From Nemertoderma westbladi (Eukaryota > Xenacoelomorpha > Nemertodermatida > Nemertodermatidae): DNA of 64,000 nt. The notes under the pieces were generated by a model that was given only the letters and a program-made list of their open reading frames with translations, made no database searches and had not been told where the DNA came from. The DNA lies in the NCBI GenBank assembly GCA_032718475.1, contig JAUCBJ010004961.1, forward strand, positions 1-64,000. Reading direction: 5' to 3'. Positions 1-9,900 of this stretch are shown piece by piece; position 1 is the first letter of the stretch, and each line of letters starts with the position of its first letter. Position numbers and translations under genes: made by a program.

Positions 1-1
1 C

Positions 2-250
2 CTCTCTATCGAGATATCTACCGATGTAGAGGTAACTCTACCGAAACCGATAGATGCTGTGCTACAGATACGAGTTGAATCTACAGGCGACGACCCCAAC
101 TGCTTCACAGTAGAGTTGCTAAGCAACAGAGCTGCTCGACGGATCTCCGCACCGCCACCGCCGCTAGAGAGCGACGATCCGGTTCGCCATCTACCGGCAG
201 TGCGGAGTGGTTCGGATCCCCAGGTAGGTGATTCCAGTAGCCGCCGCTAG
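2..250 (+). CDS. Possible 3' coding end, partial at the left edge
   Basis: The frame is open from the window edge (base 2) to a TAG at 248-250, giving 82 codons. Codon use looks non-random: acidic and Pro-rich, with a run of four prolines near the middle and an Arg/Ser-rich tail. No domain was recognised. A good 5' splice site, CAG|GTAGGT, lies at 221-226 inside the frame, so the real exon may end at 223 in phase 0 rather than at the TAG. An alternative reading is the tail of an LTR-retrotransposon polyprotein: the TAG runs straight into a purine-rich GGGGAG stretch that could be a polypurine tract. The frame also runs into a 49-bp tandem repeat, which weakens the coding case. I cannot choose between these readings from sequence alone. 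Confidence 0.3.
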   Translation, partial: LSIEISTDVEVTLPKPIDAVLQIRVESTGDDPNCFTVELLSNRAARRISAPPPPLESDDPVRHLPAVRSGSDPQVGDSSSRR

Positions 251-320
251 GGGGAGTGGTTCGGATCCCCAGGTAACTGATTCCTGTAGCCGCCGCTAGG
301 GGGAGTGGTTCGGACCCTCA
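204..320. repeat. 49-bp tandem repeat, about 2.4 copies
   Basis: GGAGTGGTTCGGA recurs at 204, 253 and 302, an exact 49-bp period. Copies 1 and 2 continue through GATCCCCAGGTA and TGATTCC to CCGCCGCTAGGGGG. Copies 1 and 2 each carry a splice-donor-like CAG|GTA (221 and 270). Copy 2 can fold as a GGGGA/TCCCC hairpin. The third copy is truncated (GGACCCTCAG). Confidence 0.85.
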
Positions 321-1207
321 GATTGAATGCGAAATTTTATCAGTTTGGAATACATGAAAATAATTCCTAACATAATTATTCCTAACATAATTATTCCTAA
401 CATAATTATTCCTAACTTTCTGGAAGTGGCACATACAATAAGTATAAGTTGTTTATCTAGTATACATGTATATTATAATTAATATTAACATATTTCATAG
501 ATTTTTCAAATTAATATGTATCTACGCCTAATAGATCCGATAAGAATAAATCAGAAATAACTCATTTGATATTCTGCTTTCGTGTATTGAGTTTTGCACA
601 CGTTGGAATTTGAGCAATCGCTTCGCTCGTCAATTGAATCTTCCAACTTCTGGAGTCTGAAGGTTATTAATAAATAAATATAAAAATTAATCAATAAAAA
701 TAACTGCGAATTAGTTCAAAACATTAAATTAGCGATAGACTGCGTAATTTTCAACTTCAGAAGAAGTTATATATATCACCTGAAAGAAGAGAATCTCACC
801 TTCAACCTGGTGCATACAGTTTGTTTCTGTGACTTAAAATAATGAAACGGCCATTAGTTGAAATTTTACAATTTTCCCACACTATACTACCGTGTAGTTT
901 AGCATATGTATAGTGATCGTCTGGCGCCGATTCAACTACTGTTATAAAGCTCATCAACAGCCCAATACAATGGGCCTATTGTCGTCGACATATAAGTCAA
1001 TGCTTCCTTCCTGACAGCTGATAAACAAAAGTATAGCCGAAACCAAGTCAGACCGGTTTAACTGTAACTCATATGAGTTTTCACCCAGTCAGAATAGATT
1101 TCATCAATAATTCCCACCAAGTAGAACTAACAATCGCAAAACTCATATTTGAGTTTGCACCACCAAGTAGAGATGGCGTTTTAGAAAATCCCTCACCAGT
1201 TTAAGGG
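321..1207. other. AT-rich non-coding stretch
   Basis: No reading frame or RNA gene was recognised here. It contains the 15-bp minisatellite described separately and a small inverted repeat, GTTGGAA (604-610) against TTCCAAC (641-647). Near the satellite edge lie two palindromic CTCATATGAG / CTCATATTTGAG motifs (about 1069 and 1141) and a repeated CACCAAGTAGA (about 1117 and 1163). None of these points to a specific function. Confidence 0.6.
366..416. repeat. 15-bp AT-rich minisatellite, 3.4 copies
   Basis: The unit CCTAACATAATTATT is repeated exactly at 366, 381 and 396, followed by a partial CCTAAC at 411-416. The copies are identical, so this is a recent slippage expansion. Confidence 0.9.
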
Positions 1208-4200
1208 TTAATAACTAACGTTATTGGAAGCAGTTATATTCAGAAAGCTTAGCATATCTTATAGAATAACTAACGTTATTTGTAGCAGTTATATTCAGAA
1301 AGCTTAGCATATCTTATAGAATAACTAACGTTATTGGTAATAGTTATATTCAGAAAGCTTAGCATATCTTATAGAATAACTAACGTTATTTGTAGCAGTT
1401 ATATTCAGAAAGCTTAGCATATCTTATAGAATAACTAACGTTATTGGTAATAGTTATATTCAGAAAGCTTAGCATATCTTATATTAATAACTAACGTTAT
1501 TGGTAGCAGTTATATTCAGAAAGCTTAGCATATCTTATAGAATAACTAACGTTATTGGTAACAGTTATATTCAGAAAGCTTAGCATATCTTATAGAATAA
1601 CTAACGTTATTTGTAGCAGTTATATTCAGAAAGCTTAGCATATCTTATAGAATAACTAACGTTATTTGTAACAGTTATATTCAGAAAGCTTAGCATATCT
1701 TATAGAATAACTAACGTTATTGGTAGCAGTTATATTCAGAAAGCTTAGCATATCTTATAGAATAACTAACGTTATTGGTAATAGTTATATTCAGAAAGCT
1801 TAGCATATCTTATATTAATAACTATTGTTATTTGTAGCAGTTATATTCAGAAAGCTTAGCATATCTTATATTAATAACTAACGTTATTGGTAGCAGTTAT
1901 ATTCAGAAAGCTTAGCATATCTTATATTAATAACTAACGTTATTGGTAACAGTTATATTCAGAAAGCTTAGCATATCTTATAGAATAACTAACGTTATTG
2001 GAAGCAGTTATATTCAGAAAGCTTAGCATATCTTATATTAATAACTATTGTTATTTGTAGCAGTTATATTCAGAAAGCTTAGCATATCTTATATTAATAA
2101 CTAACGTTATTGGTAGCAGTTATATTCAGAAAGCTTAGCATATCTTATATTAATAACTAACGTTATTGGTAGCAGTTATATTCAGAAAGCTTAGCATATC
2201 TTATATTAATAACTAACGTTATTGGTAGCAGTTATATTCAGAAAGCTTAGCATATCTTATATTAATAACTAACGTTATTGGTAACAGTTATATTCAGAAA
2301 GCTTAGCATATCTTATAGAATAACTAACGTTATTGGAAGCAGTTATATTCAGAAAGCTTAGCATATCTTATATTAATAACTATTGTTATTTGTAGCAGTT
2401 ATATTCAGAAAGCTTAGCATATCTTATATTAATAACTAACGTTATTGGTAGCAGTTATATTCAGAAAGCTTAGCATATCTTATATTAATAACTAACGTTA
2501 TTGGTAGCAGTTATATTCAGAAAGCTTAGCATATCTTATATTAATAACTAACGTTATTGGTAGCAGTTATATTCAGAAAGCTTAGCATATCTTATATTAA
2601 TAACTAACGTTATTGGTAACAGTTATATTCAGAAAGCTTAGCATATCTTATAGAATAACTAACGTTATTGGAAGCAGTTATATTCAGAAAGCTTAGCATA
2701 TCTTATATTAATAACTATCGTTATTTGTAGCAGTTATATTCAGAAAGCTTAGCATATCTTATATTAATAACTAACGTTATTGGTAGCAGTTATATTCAGA
2801 AAGCTTAGCATATCTTATATTAATAACTAACGTTATTGGTAGCAGTTATATTCAGAAAGCTTAGCATATCTTATAGAATAACTAACGTTATTGGAAGCAG
2901 TTATATTCAGAAAGCTTAGCATATCTTATAGAATAACTAACGTTATTTGTAGCAGTTATATTCAGAAAGCTTAGCATATCTTATATTAATAACTAACGTT
3001 ATTGGTAACAGTTATATTCAGAAAGCTTAGCATATCTTATAGAATAACTAACGTTATTTGTAGCAGTTATATTCAGAAAGCTTAGCATATCTTATAGAAT
3101 AACTAACGTTATTGGAAGCAGTTATATTCAGAAAGCTTAGCATATCTTATAGAATAACTAACGTTATTTGTAGCAGTTATATTCAGAAAGCTTAGCATAT
3201 CTTATATTAATAACTAACGTTATTGGTAGCAGTTATATTCAGAAAGCTTAGCATATCTTATAGAATAACTAACGTTATTGGAAGCAGTTATATTCAGAAA
3301 GCTTAGCATATCTTATAGAATAACTAACGTTATTGGAAGCAGTTATATTCAGAAAGCTTAGCATATCTTATAGAATAACTAACGTTATTTGTAGCAGTTA
3401 TATTCAGAAAGCTTAGCATATCTTATATTAATAACTAACGTTATTGGTAGCAGTTATATTCAGAAAGCTTAGCATATCTTATAGAATAACTAACGTTATT
3501 GGAAGCAGTTATATTCAGAAAGCTTAGCATATCTTATAGAATAACTAACGTTATTTGTAGCAGTTATATTCAGAAAGCTTAGCATATCTTATATTAATAA
3601 CTAACGTTATTGGTAGCAGTTATATTCAGAAAGCTTAGCATATCTTATATTAATAACTAACGTTATTGGTAGCAGTTATATTCAGAAAGCTTAGCATATC
3701 TTATAGAATAACTAACGTTATTGGTAATAGTTATATTCAGAAAGCTTAGCATATCTTATATTAATAACTAACGTTATTGGTAGCAGTTATATTCAGAAAG
3801 CTTAGCATATCTTATAGAATAACTAACGTTATTTGTAGCAGTTATATTCAGAAAGCTTAGCATATCTTATAGAATAACTAACGTTATTGGTAACAGTTAT
3901 ATTCAGAAAGCTTAGCATATCTTATAGAATAACTAACGTTATTTGTAACAGTTATATTCAGAAAGCTTAGCATATCTTATAGAATAACTAACGTTATTTG
4001 TAGCAGTTATATTCAGAAAGCTTAGCATATCTTATAGAATAACTAACGTTATTGGAAGCAGTTATATTCAGAAAGCTTAGCATATCTTATAGAATAACTA
4101 ACGTTATTTGTAACAGTTATATTCAGAAAGCTTAGCATATCTTATAGAATAACTAACGTTATTGGAAGCAGTTATATTCAGAAAGCTTAGCATATCTTAT

Positions 4201-5194
4201 AGAATAACTAACGTTATTTGTAACAGTTATATTCAGAAAGCTTAGCATATCTTATAGAATAACTAACGTTATTGGAAGCAGTTATATTCAGAAAGCTTAG
4301 CATATCTTATAGAATAACTAACGTTATTTGTAACAGTTATATTCAGAAAGCTTAGCATATCTTATAGAATAACTAACGTTATTTGTAGCAGTTATATTCA
4401 GAAAGCTTAGCATATCTTATAGAATAACTAACGTTATTGGAAGCAGTTATATTCAGAAAGCTTAGCATATCTTATAGAATAACTAACGTTATTTGTAACA
4501 GTTATATTCAGAAAGCTTAGCATATCTTATAGAATAACTAACGTTATTGGAAGCAGTTATATTCAGAAAGCTTAGCATATCTTATAGAATAACTAACGTT
4601 ATTTGTAACAGTTATATTCAGAAAGCTTAGCATATCTTATAGAATAACTAACGTTATTTGTAGCAGTTATATTCAGAAAGCTTAGCATATCTTATAGAAT
4701 AACTAACGTTATTTGTAACAGTTATATTCAGAAAGCTTAGCATATCTTATAGAATAACTAACGTTATTTGTAGCAGTTATATTCAGAAAGCTTAGCATAT
4801 CTTATAGAATAACTAACGTTATTGGAAGCAGTTATATTCAGAAAGCTTAGCATATCTTATAGAATAACTAACGTTATTTGTAACAGTTATATTCAGAAAG
4901 CTTAGCATATCTTATAGAATAACTAACGTTATTTGTAGCAGTTATATTCAGAAAGCTTAGCATATCTTATAGAATAACTAACGTTATTGGAAGCAGTTAT
5001 ATTCAGAAAGCTTAGCATATCTTATAGAATAACTAACGTTATTTGTAACAGTTATATTCAGAAAGCTTAGCATATCTTATAGAATAACTAACGTTATTGG
5101 AAGCAGTTATATTCAGAAAGCTTAGCATATCTTATAGAATAACTAACGTTATTTGTAACAGTTATATTCAGAAAGCTTAGCATATCTTATATTA
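1208..5194. repeat. 55/56-bp HindIII satellite array, 72 units
   Basis: Each unit carries AATAACTAACGTTATT, then a variable NG/TG + TAGC/AAGC/TAAC/TAAT block, then AGTTATATTCAGAAAGCTTA and GCATATCTTATA. AAGCTT occurs once per unit, first at 1245 and last at 5173. That 3,928-bp span equals 71 intervals: 48 of 55 bp and 23 of 56 bp. The extra base comes from a TTAA-for-GAA change in the linker. I counted the 23 long linkers by eye and the arithmetic closes. The long linker occurs only between about 1486 and 3760; from there to the end every unit is 55 bp. AATAAC/GTTATT forms a 6-bp inverted repeat in each unit. No coding potential was seen. Confidence 0.97.
1810..2770. repeat. Higher-order repeat in the 55/56-bp array
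   Basis: A rare unit type, TAACTATTGTTATTTGTAGC (once TATCG), replaces the usual TAACGTTATT. It occurs near 1822, 2042, 2376 and 2711. The last two intervals are about 335 bp, or six units. The same order follows each time: three GGTAGC units, then GGTAAC, then GGAAGC with a short linker. The first interval is four units, so one copy is shorter. Confidence 0.75.
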
Positions 5195-5330
5195 ATCTTG
5201 TTTTAATGTATGATTTACTACAAACACACCGTAAATGAAGATGAATGTAGAAGGTGGTCGAACCGAGAAGGCCCATTACGCCGGTCACCTTTATATAGAT
5301 ATATATACAAAGATAAAACATCAATACACA
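5195..5330. other. Unique spacer between satellite and microsatellite
   Basis: About 135 bp of non-repetitive, AT-rich sequence separates the 55-bp array from the CTGTA tract. No gene or signal was recognised. Confidence 0.5.
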
Positions 5331-5534
5331 TGCACTGTACTGTACTGTACTGTACTGTACTGTACTGTACTGTACTGCACTGTACTGTACTGTACTGTAC
5401 TGTACTGTACTGTACTGTACTGTACTGTACTGTACTGTACTGCACTGTACTGTACTGTACTGTACTGTACTGTACTGCACTGTACTGTACTGTACTGTAC
5501 TGTACTGTACTGTACTGTACTGTACTGTACTGTA
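5331..5534. repeat. (CTGTA)n pentanucleotide microsatellite
   Basis: About 41 copies of the pentamer span 204 bp. Four T-to-C interruptions give CTGCA, near 5333, 5378, 5443 and 5478. The pentamer contains no stop codon in any of the six frames, so frames on both strands look open through it (repeating Leu-Tyr-Cys-Thr-Val or Tyr-Ser-Thr-Val-Gln). These are not genes. Confidence 0.97.
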
Positions 5535-5544
5535 AGCAGTGTAG

Positions 5545-5716
5545 ACTAAATTACAGAAATTAAATTTACATTTTAAGTGGCCATTTTGTATGGTTCATGC
5601 AAGTTTTACTGTATTAGAAATTACTAAATTATAGAAATTAAATTTACATTGTAAGTCAGTGGCCATTTACTGTAGGCATAGTATCAATGGTTCATGCAAG
5701 TTTTACTGTATTATAA
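5545..5716. repeat. Imperfect direct duplication of about 80-95 bp
   Basis: Copy 1 (5545-5622) and copy 2 (5623-5716) share ACTAAATTA-AGAAATTAAATTTACATT, then GTGGCCATTT, then ATGGTTCATGCAAGTTTTAC and TGTATTA. Copy 2 has two small insertions. No coding potential. Confidence 0.85.
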
Positions 5717-6275
5717 ATATATAAAATTAGATTAATGTTTTAGAACGGTAGGCCCTATCGTTCTACTAATACTAGAATACACACAGTTCTTTATGTTTTA
5801 ATATGGGATAATCGAATAATATTCTATAAACGGGATAAATAAATACGTGTAAAAAGCTTGAAAGCTTGAATTATTTGCTGATAAATAGGTGGGGGATAAT
5901 ATTGATGGATTATATTAGATTATATACTGTAGCATACGGATACGCAGTATATTTTACGGGTGATAGACAGATAAAAGAAGCATTTATTTGTTAAAATCAA
6001 TTGAAAAGGGTTTATTGTGTTTCTGATAGGTATTTAATGATTTTATTTTTGAAAATTTGAATTGAAGTTGATTGCCTTATAACGTTTGGTATGTTATTCC
6101 AAACTTCCGGAGCTCTGACCCTAATCGACTGTCTAGTTATCAGTAAACGATTTAGAGGTACATTTAGTTTGTTAGTTAACTTATTTTGTTATATCCCATT
6201 ACCTTATTCCTTATTTTCGCATCTAACCCAACTTAGACCGATTTTAACGTCACCTAACCTACTTCTGCACTACAG
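5717..6275. other. Non-coding DNA upstream of the candidate exon, with 3' splice signals
   Basis: AT-rich sequence with no recognised gene. Its last part looks like the end of an intron on the plus strand: a CCTAAC branch-point-like element at 6253-6258 and the pyrimidine-rich ACCTACTTCTGCACTACAG, ending in AG at 6274-6275. A 79-codon ATG frame at 6091-6330 overlaps the exon in another frame and has no support. Confidence 0.45.
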
Positions 6276-6701
6276 GTTGCGGTACATGTCTATGCAGCAC
6301 CAATCAACCCACCCCCGTCCGCCCACCTAGTCCAACCTGCTGTCCCCACCTACCCAACTCGTCTCAGCTACATCCCACTACCCACTGACGACGTCTACAC
6401 CACTGGGGTCTGTTACCTTAGTAACTATCAACAACAGTACGTATCAAAGTCCCCGGGCGATGTCCACAGACAGCAGTTTATCGGTAGTCGGCCCAGTGTA
6501 CAGAATCAGTCGCAACCAAACCAGTTCCCCTCCAACCAAACTACACACTTACCGTCCCAGTTCCCATCCAACCAACCTACCCACTTACCGTCCCAGTTCC
6601 CCTCCAACCAACCTACCCACTTACCATCACACCAAGTCCAACACACCCAATTAAGGTATCCCATCCAAGCTCTTGGCTCTGGTGAATATATTTCTGAAAA
6701 G
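6276..6701 (+). CDS. Candidate internal coding exon, Pro/Gln-rich with 12-residue repeats
   Basis: The frame is open from 6258 to 6758. Between an acceptor AG at 6274-6275 and a donor AAG|GTAAAT at 6701/6702 it encodes exactly 142 codons, with phase 0 at both ends. The peptide is rich in Pro, Gln, Ser, Thr and Tyr. Residues 83-118 are three tandem copies of QFPSNQ[TP]THLPS (36-bp units at 6522, 6558 and 6594), varying by one residue. The end reads ALGSGEYISEK. The in-frame repeat unit (36 = 3 x 12) and the clean splice signals support coding. There is no ATG, so this would be an internal exon. No family was recognised. Low-complexity Pro/Gln-rich sequence of this kind occurs in transcriptional regulators and in extracellular proteins, and I cannot decide between them. 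A non-coding minisatellite remains possible. Confidence 0.55.
6522..6629 (+). repeat. 36-bp minisatellite inside the candidate exon, three copies
   Basis: The unit starts at 6522, 6558 and 6594 (CAGTTCCC[CA]TCCAACCAA...) and differs by a few substitutions. The period is a multiple of three, so repeat number can change without breaking the frame. Confidence 0.9.
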
Positions 6702-6978
6702 GTAAATAAAAATATATATATAAATATAATTGACAATTCGGGTAAATCACAGGGAATTTGATGAGGAAACTTATGTGCACCATAATGAGAGAGAATCTGT
6801 TTACTGTAATTTATGTACTCATGGCTTTTTTTCACAATGTCCCGTGAATGCTGATAAGGAGCACTTAACCTGCACTTAGTGGCTACTGGCAAGGCAAGTA
6901 CTGTTGTACCTCAAAATGGGTTCTAGAATTTTATTACTTGTTTTTAAGTTAAATGTTATCTTGTCATTCACCTTGCAG
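6702..6978 (+). other. Candidate intron leading to the satellite edge
   Basis: The donor is GTAAAT at 6702. The 3' end, CTTGTCATTCACCTTGCAG, has its AG at 6977-6978 and a good pyrimidine tract. Splicing here keeps phase 0: the next frame runs from CCA at 6979 for 38 codons to a TAA at 7093-7095 inside the second satellite monomer. The interval contains the alternative short exon at 6754-6879. Confidence 0.35.
6754..6879 (+). CDS. Possible short terminal exon with a Cys/His cluster
   Basis: In the frame beginning GAA at 6754 the sequence reads EFDEETYVHHNERESV, then a cluster C-X2-C-X7-C-X7-H-X2-C, then TAG at 6877-6879. The acidic, non-repetitive composition looks coding. An AG at 6764-6765 would join it in phase 0 to the upstream exon across a 64-bp AT-rich intron; the AG at 6751-6752 would not be in phase. 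The spacing suggests a zinc-binding knuckle, but no known finger was recognised. It competes with the alternative acceptor at 6977-6978. Confidence 0.3.
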   Translation, partial: EFDEETYVHHNERESVYCNLCTHGFFSQCPVNADKEHLTCT

Positions 6979-9900
6979 CCATGGAGATCGTTTAACTTCC
7001 TGATATTATTACTCGAGTGTGTCTCACTCGCATTGCCCCACCCACGGTGTAAGGCACAGAGCAAATGGAAAACTCATTTCCCACCCACGGTGTAAGGCAC
7101 AGAGCAAATGGAAAACTCATTGCCCCACCCACGGTGTAAGGCGCAGAGCAAATGGAAAACTCATTTCCCGACCCACGGTGTAAGGCACAGAGCAAATGGA
7201 AAACTCATTTCCCCACCCACGGTGTAAGGCGCAGAGCAAATGGAAAACTCATTTCCCCACCCATGGTGTAAGGCAGAGAGCAAATGGAAAACTCATTTCC
7301 CCACCCACGGTGTAAGGCACAGAGCAAATGGAAAACTAATTTCCCCACCCACGGTGTAAGGCACAGAGCAAATGGAAAACTAATTTCCCCACCCACGGTG
7401 TAAGGCACAGAGCAAATGGAAAACTCATTTCCCCACCCACGGTGTAAGGCACAGAGCAAATGGAAAACTCATTTCCCCACCCACGGTGTAAGGCACAGAG
7501 CAAATGGAAAACTCATTTCCCCACCCACGGTGTAAGGCACAGAGCAAATGGAAAACTCATTTCCCCACCCACGGTGTAAGGCACAGAGCAAATGGAAAAC
7601 TAATTTCCCCACCCACGGTCTAAGGCACAGAGCAAATGGAAAACTAATTTCCCCACCCACGGTCTAAGGCACAGAGCAAATGGAAAACTAATTTCCCCAC
7701 CCACGGTGTAAGGCACAGAGCAAATGGAAAACTCATTTCACCACCCACGGTGTAAGGCACAGAGCAAATGGAAAACTCATTTCCCCACCCACGGTGTAAT
7801 CCGCAGAGCAAATGGAAAACTAATTTCCCCACCCACGGTGTAAGGCACAGAGCAAATGGAAAACTCATTTCCCGACCCACGGTGTAAGCCGCAGAGCAAA
7901 AGGAAAACTCATTTCCCGACCCACGGTGTAAGGCACAGAGCAAATGGAAAACTAATTGCCCCACCCACGGTGTAAGGCACAGAGCAAATGGAAAACTCAT
8001 TTCCCACCCACGGTGTAAGGCACAGAGCAAATGGAAAACTCATTTCCCCACCCACGGTGTAATCCGCAGAGCAAATGGAAAACTAATTTCCCCACCCACG
8101 GTGTAAGGCACAGAGCAAAAGGAAAACTCATTTCCCGACCCACGGTGTAAGGCACAGAGCAAATGGAAAACTAATTGCCCCACCCACGGTGTAAGCCGCA
8201 GAGCAAATGGAAAACTCATTTCCCCACCCACGGTGTAAGGCACAGAGCAAATGGAAAACTCATTTCCCCACCCACGGTGTAAGGCACAGAGCAAATGGAA
8301 AACTCATTTCCCACCCACGGTGTAAGGCACAGAGCAAATGGAAAACTCATTTCCCCACCCACGGTGTAAGGCACAGAGCAAATGGAAAACTCATTTCCCC
8401 ACCCACGGTCTAAGGCACAGAGCAAATGGAAAACTAATTTCCCCACCCACGGTGTAAGGCACAGAGCAAATGGAAAACTCATTTCCCCACCCACGGTGTA
8501 AGCCGCAGAGCAAATGGAAAACTCATTTCCCCACCCACGGTGTAAGGCACAGAGCAAATGGAAAACTCATTTCCCCACCCACGGTGTAAGCCGCAGAGCA
8601 AATGGAAAACTCATTTCCCGACCCACGGTGTAAGGCACAGAGCAAATGGAAAACTAATTTCCCCACCCACGGTGTAAGGCACAGAGCAAATGGAAAACTC
8701 ATTTCCCCACCCACGGTCTAAGGCACAGAGCAAATGGAAAACTAATTTCCCCACCCACGGTGTAAGGCACAGAGCAAATGGAAAACTCATTTCCCCACCC
8801 ACGGTGTAAGCCGCAGAGCAAATGGAAAACTCATTTCCCGACCCACGGTGTAAGCCGCAGAGCAAATGGAAAACTAATTTCCCCACCCACGGTGTAAGGC
8901 ACAGAGCAAATGGAAAACTCATTTCCCCACCCACGGTCTAAGGCACAGAGCAAATGGAAAACTCATTTCCCCACCCACGGTGTAAGGCACAGAGCAAATG
9001 GAAAACTCATTTCCCCACCCACGGTCTAAGGCACAGAGCAAATGGAAAACTCATTTCCCGACCCACGGTGTAAGCCGCAGAGCAAATGGAAAACTAATTT
9101 CCCCACCCACGGTGTAAGGCACAGAGCAAATGGAAAACTCATTTCCCCACCCACGGTCTAAGGCACAGAGCAAATGGAAAACTCATTTCCCCACCCACGG
9201 TGTAAGCCGCAGAGCAAATGGAAAACTCATTTCCCCACCCACGGTCTAAGGCACAGAGCAAATGGAAAACTCATTTCCCCACCCACGGTGTAAGCCGCAG
9301 AGCAAATGGAAAACTCATTTCCCCACCCACGGTGTAAGGCACAGAGCAAAAGGAAAACTAATTTCCCCACCCACGGTGTAAGCCGCAGAGCAAATGGAAA
9401 ACTCATTTCCCCACCCACGGTGTAAGGCGCAGAGCAAATGGAAAACTCATTTCCCCACCCACGGTGTAAGCCGCAGAGCAAATGGAAAACTCATTTCCCC
9501 ACCCACGGTGTAAGCCGCAGAGCAAATGGAAAACTCATTTCCCCACCCACGGTGTAAGGCGCAGAGCAAATGGAAAACTCATTTCCCCACCCACGGTCTA
9601 AGGCACAGAGCAAATGGAAAACTCATTTCCCCACCCACGGTGTAAGCCGCAGAGCAAATGGAAAACTCATTTCCCCACCCACGGTCTAAGGCACAGAGCA
9701 AATGGAAAACTCATTTCCCCACCCACGGTCTAAGGCACAGAGCAAATGGAAAACTCATTTCCCCACCCACGGTGTAAGCCGCAGAGCAAATGGAAAACTC
9801 ATTTCCCCACCCACGGTCTAAGGCACAGAGCAAATGGAAAACTCATTTCCCCACCCACGGTCTAAGGCACAGAGCAAATGGAAAACTCATTTCCCCACCC

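Noticed and set aside
208-220. GGTTCGGATCCCC as a tRNA B box
   Set aside because: It is one mismatch from GGTTCGANTCC and occurs three times, but no A box, acceptor stem or cloverleaf could be found around it.
5187-5563. Overlapping frames on both strands across the CTGTA tract
   Set aside because: The pentamer lacks stop codons in all frames. The peptides are pure repeat.
6091-6330. 79-codon ATG frame
   Set aside because: It overlaps the better-supported exon in another frame and spans a probable splice acceptor.
6460-6892. Frames at 6460-6654 (+) and 6506-6892 (-)
   Set aside because: They are shadows of the 36-bp in-frame repeat in the candidate exon. The antisense one merely reads the complement of the Pro-rich repeats.
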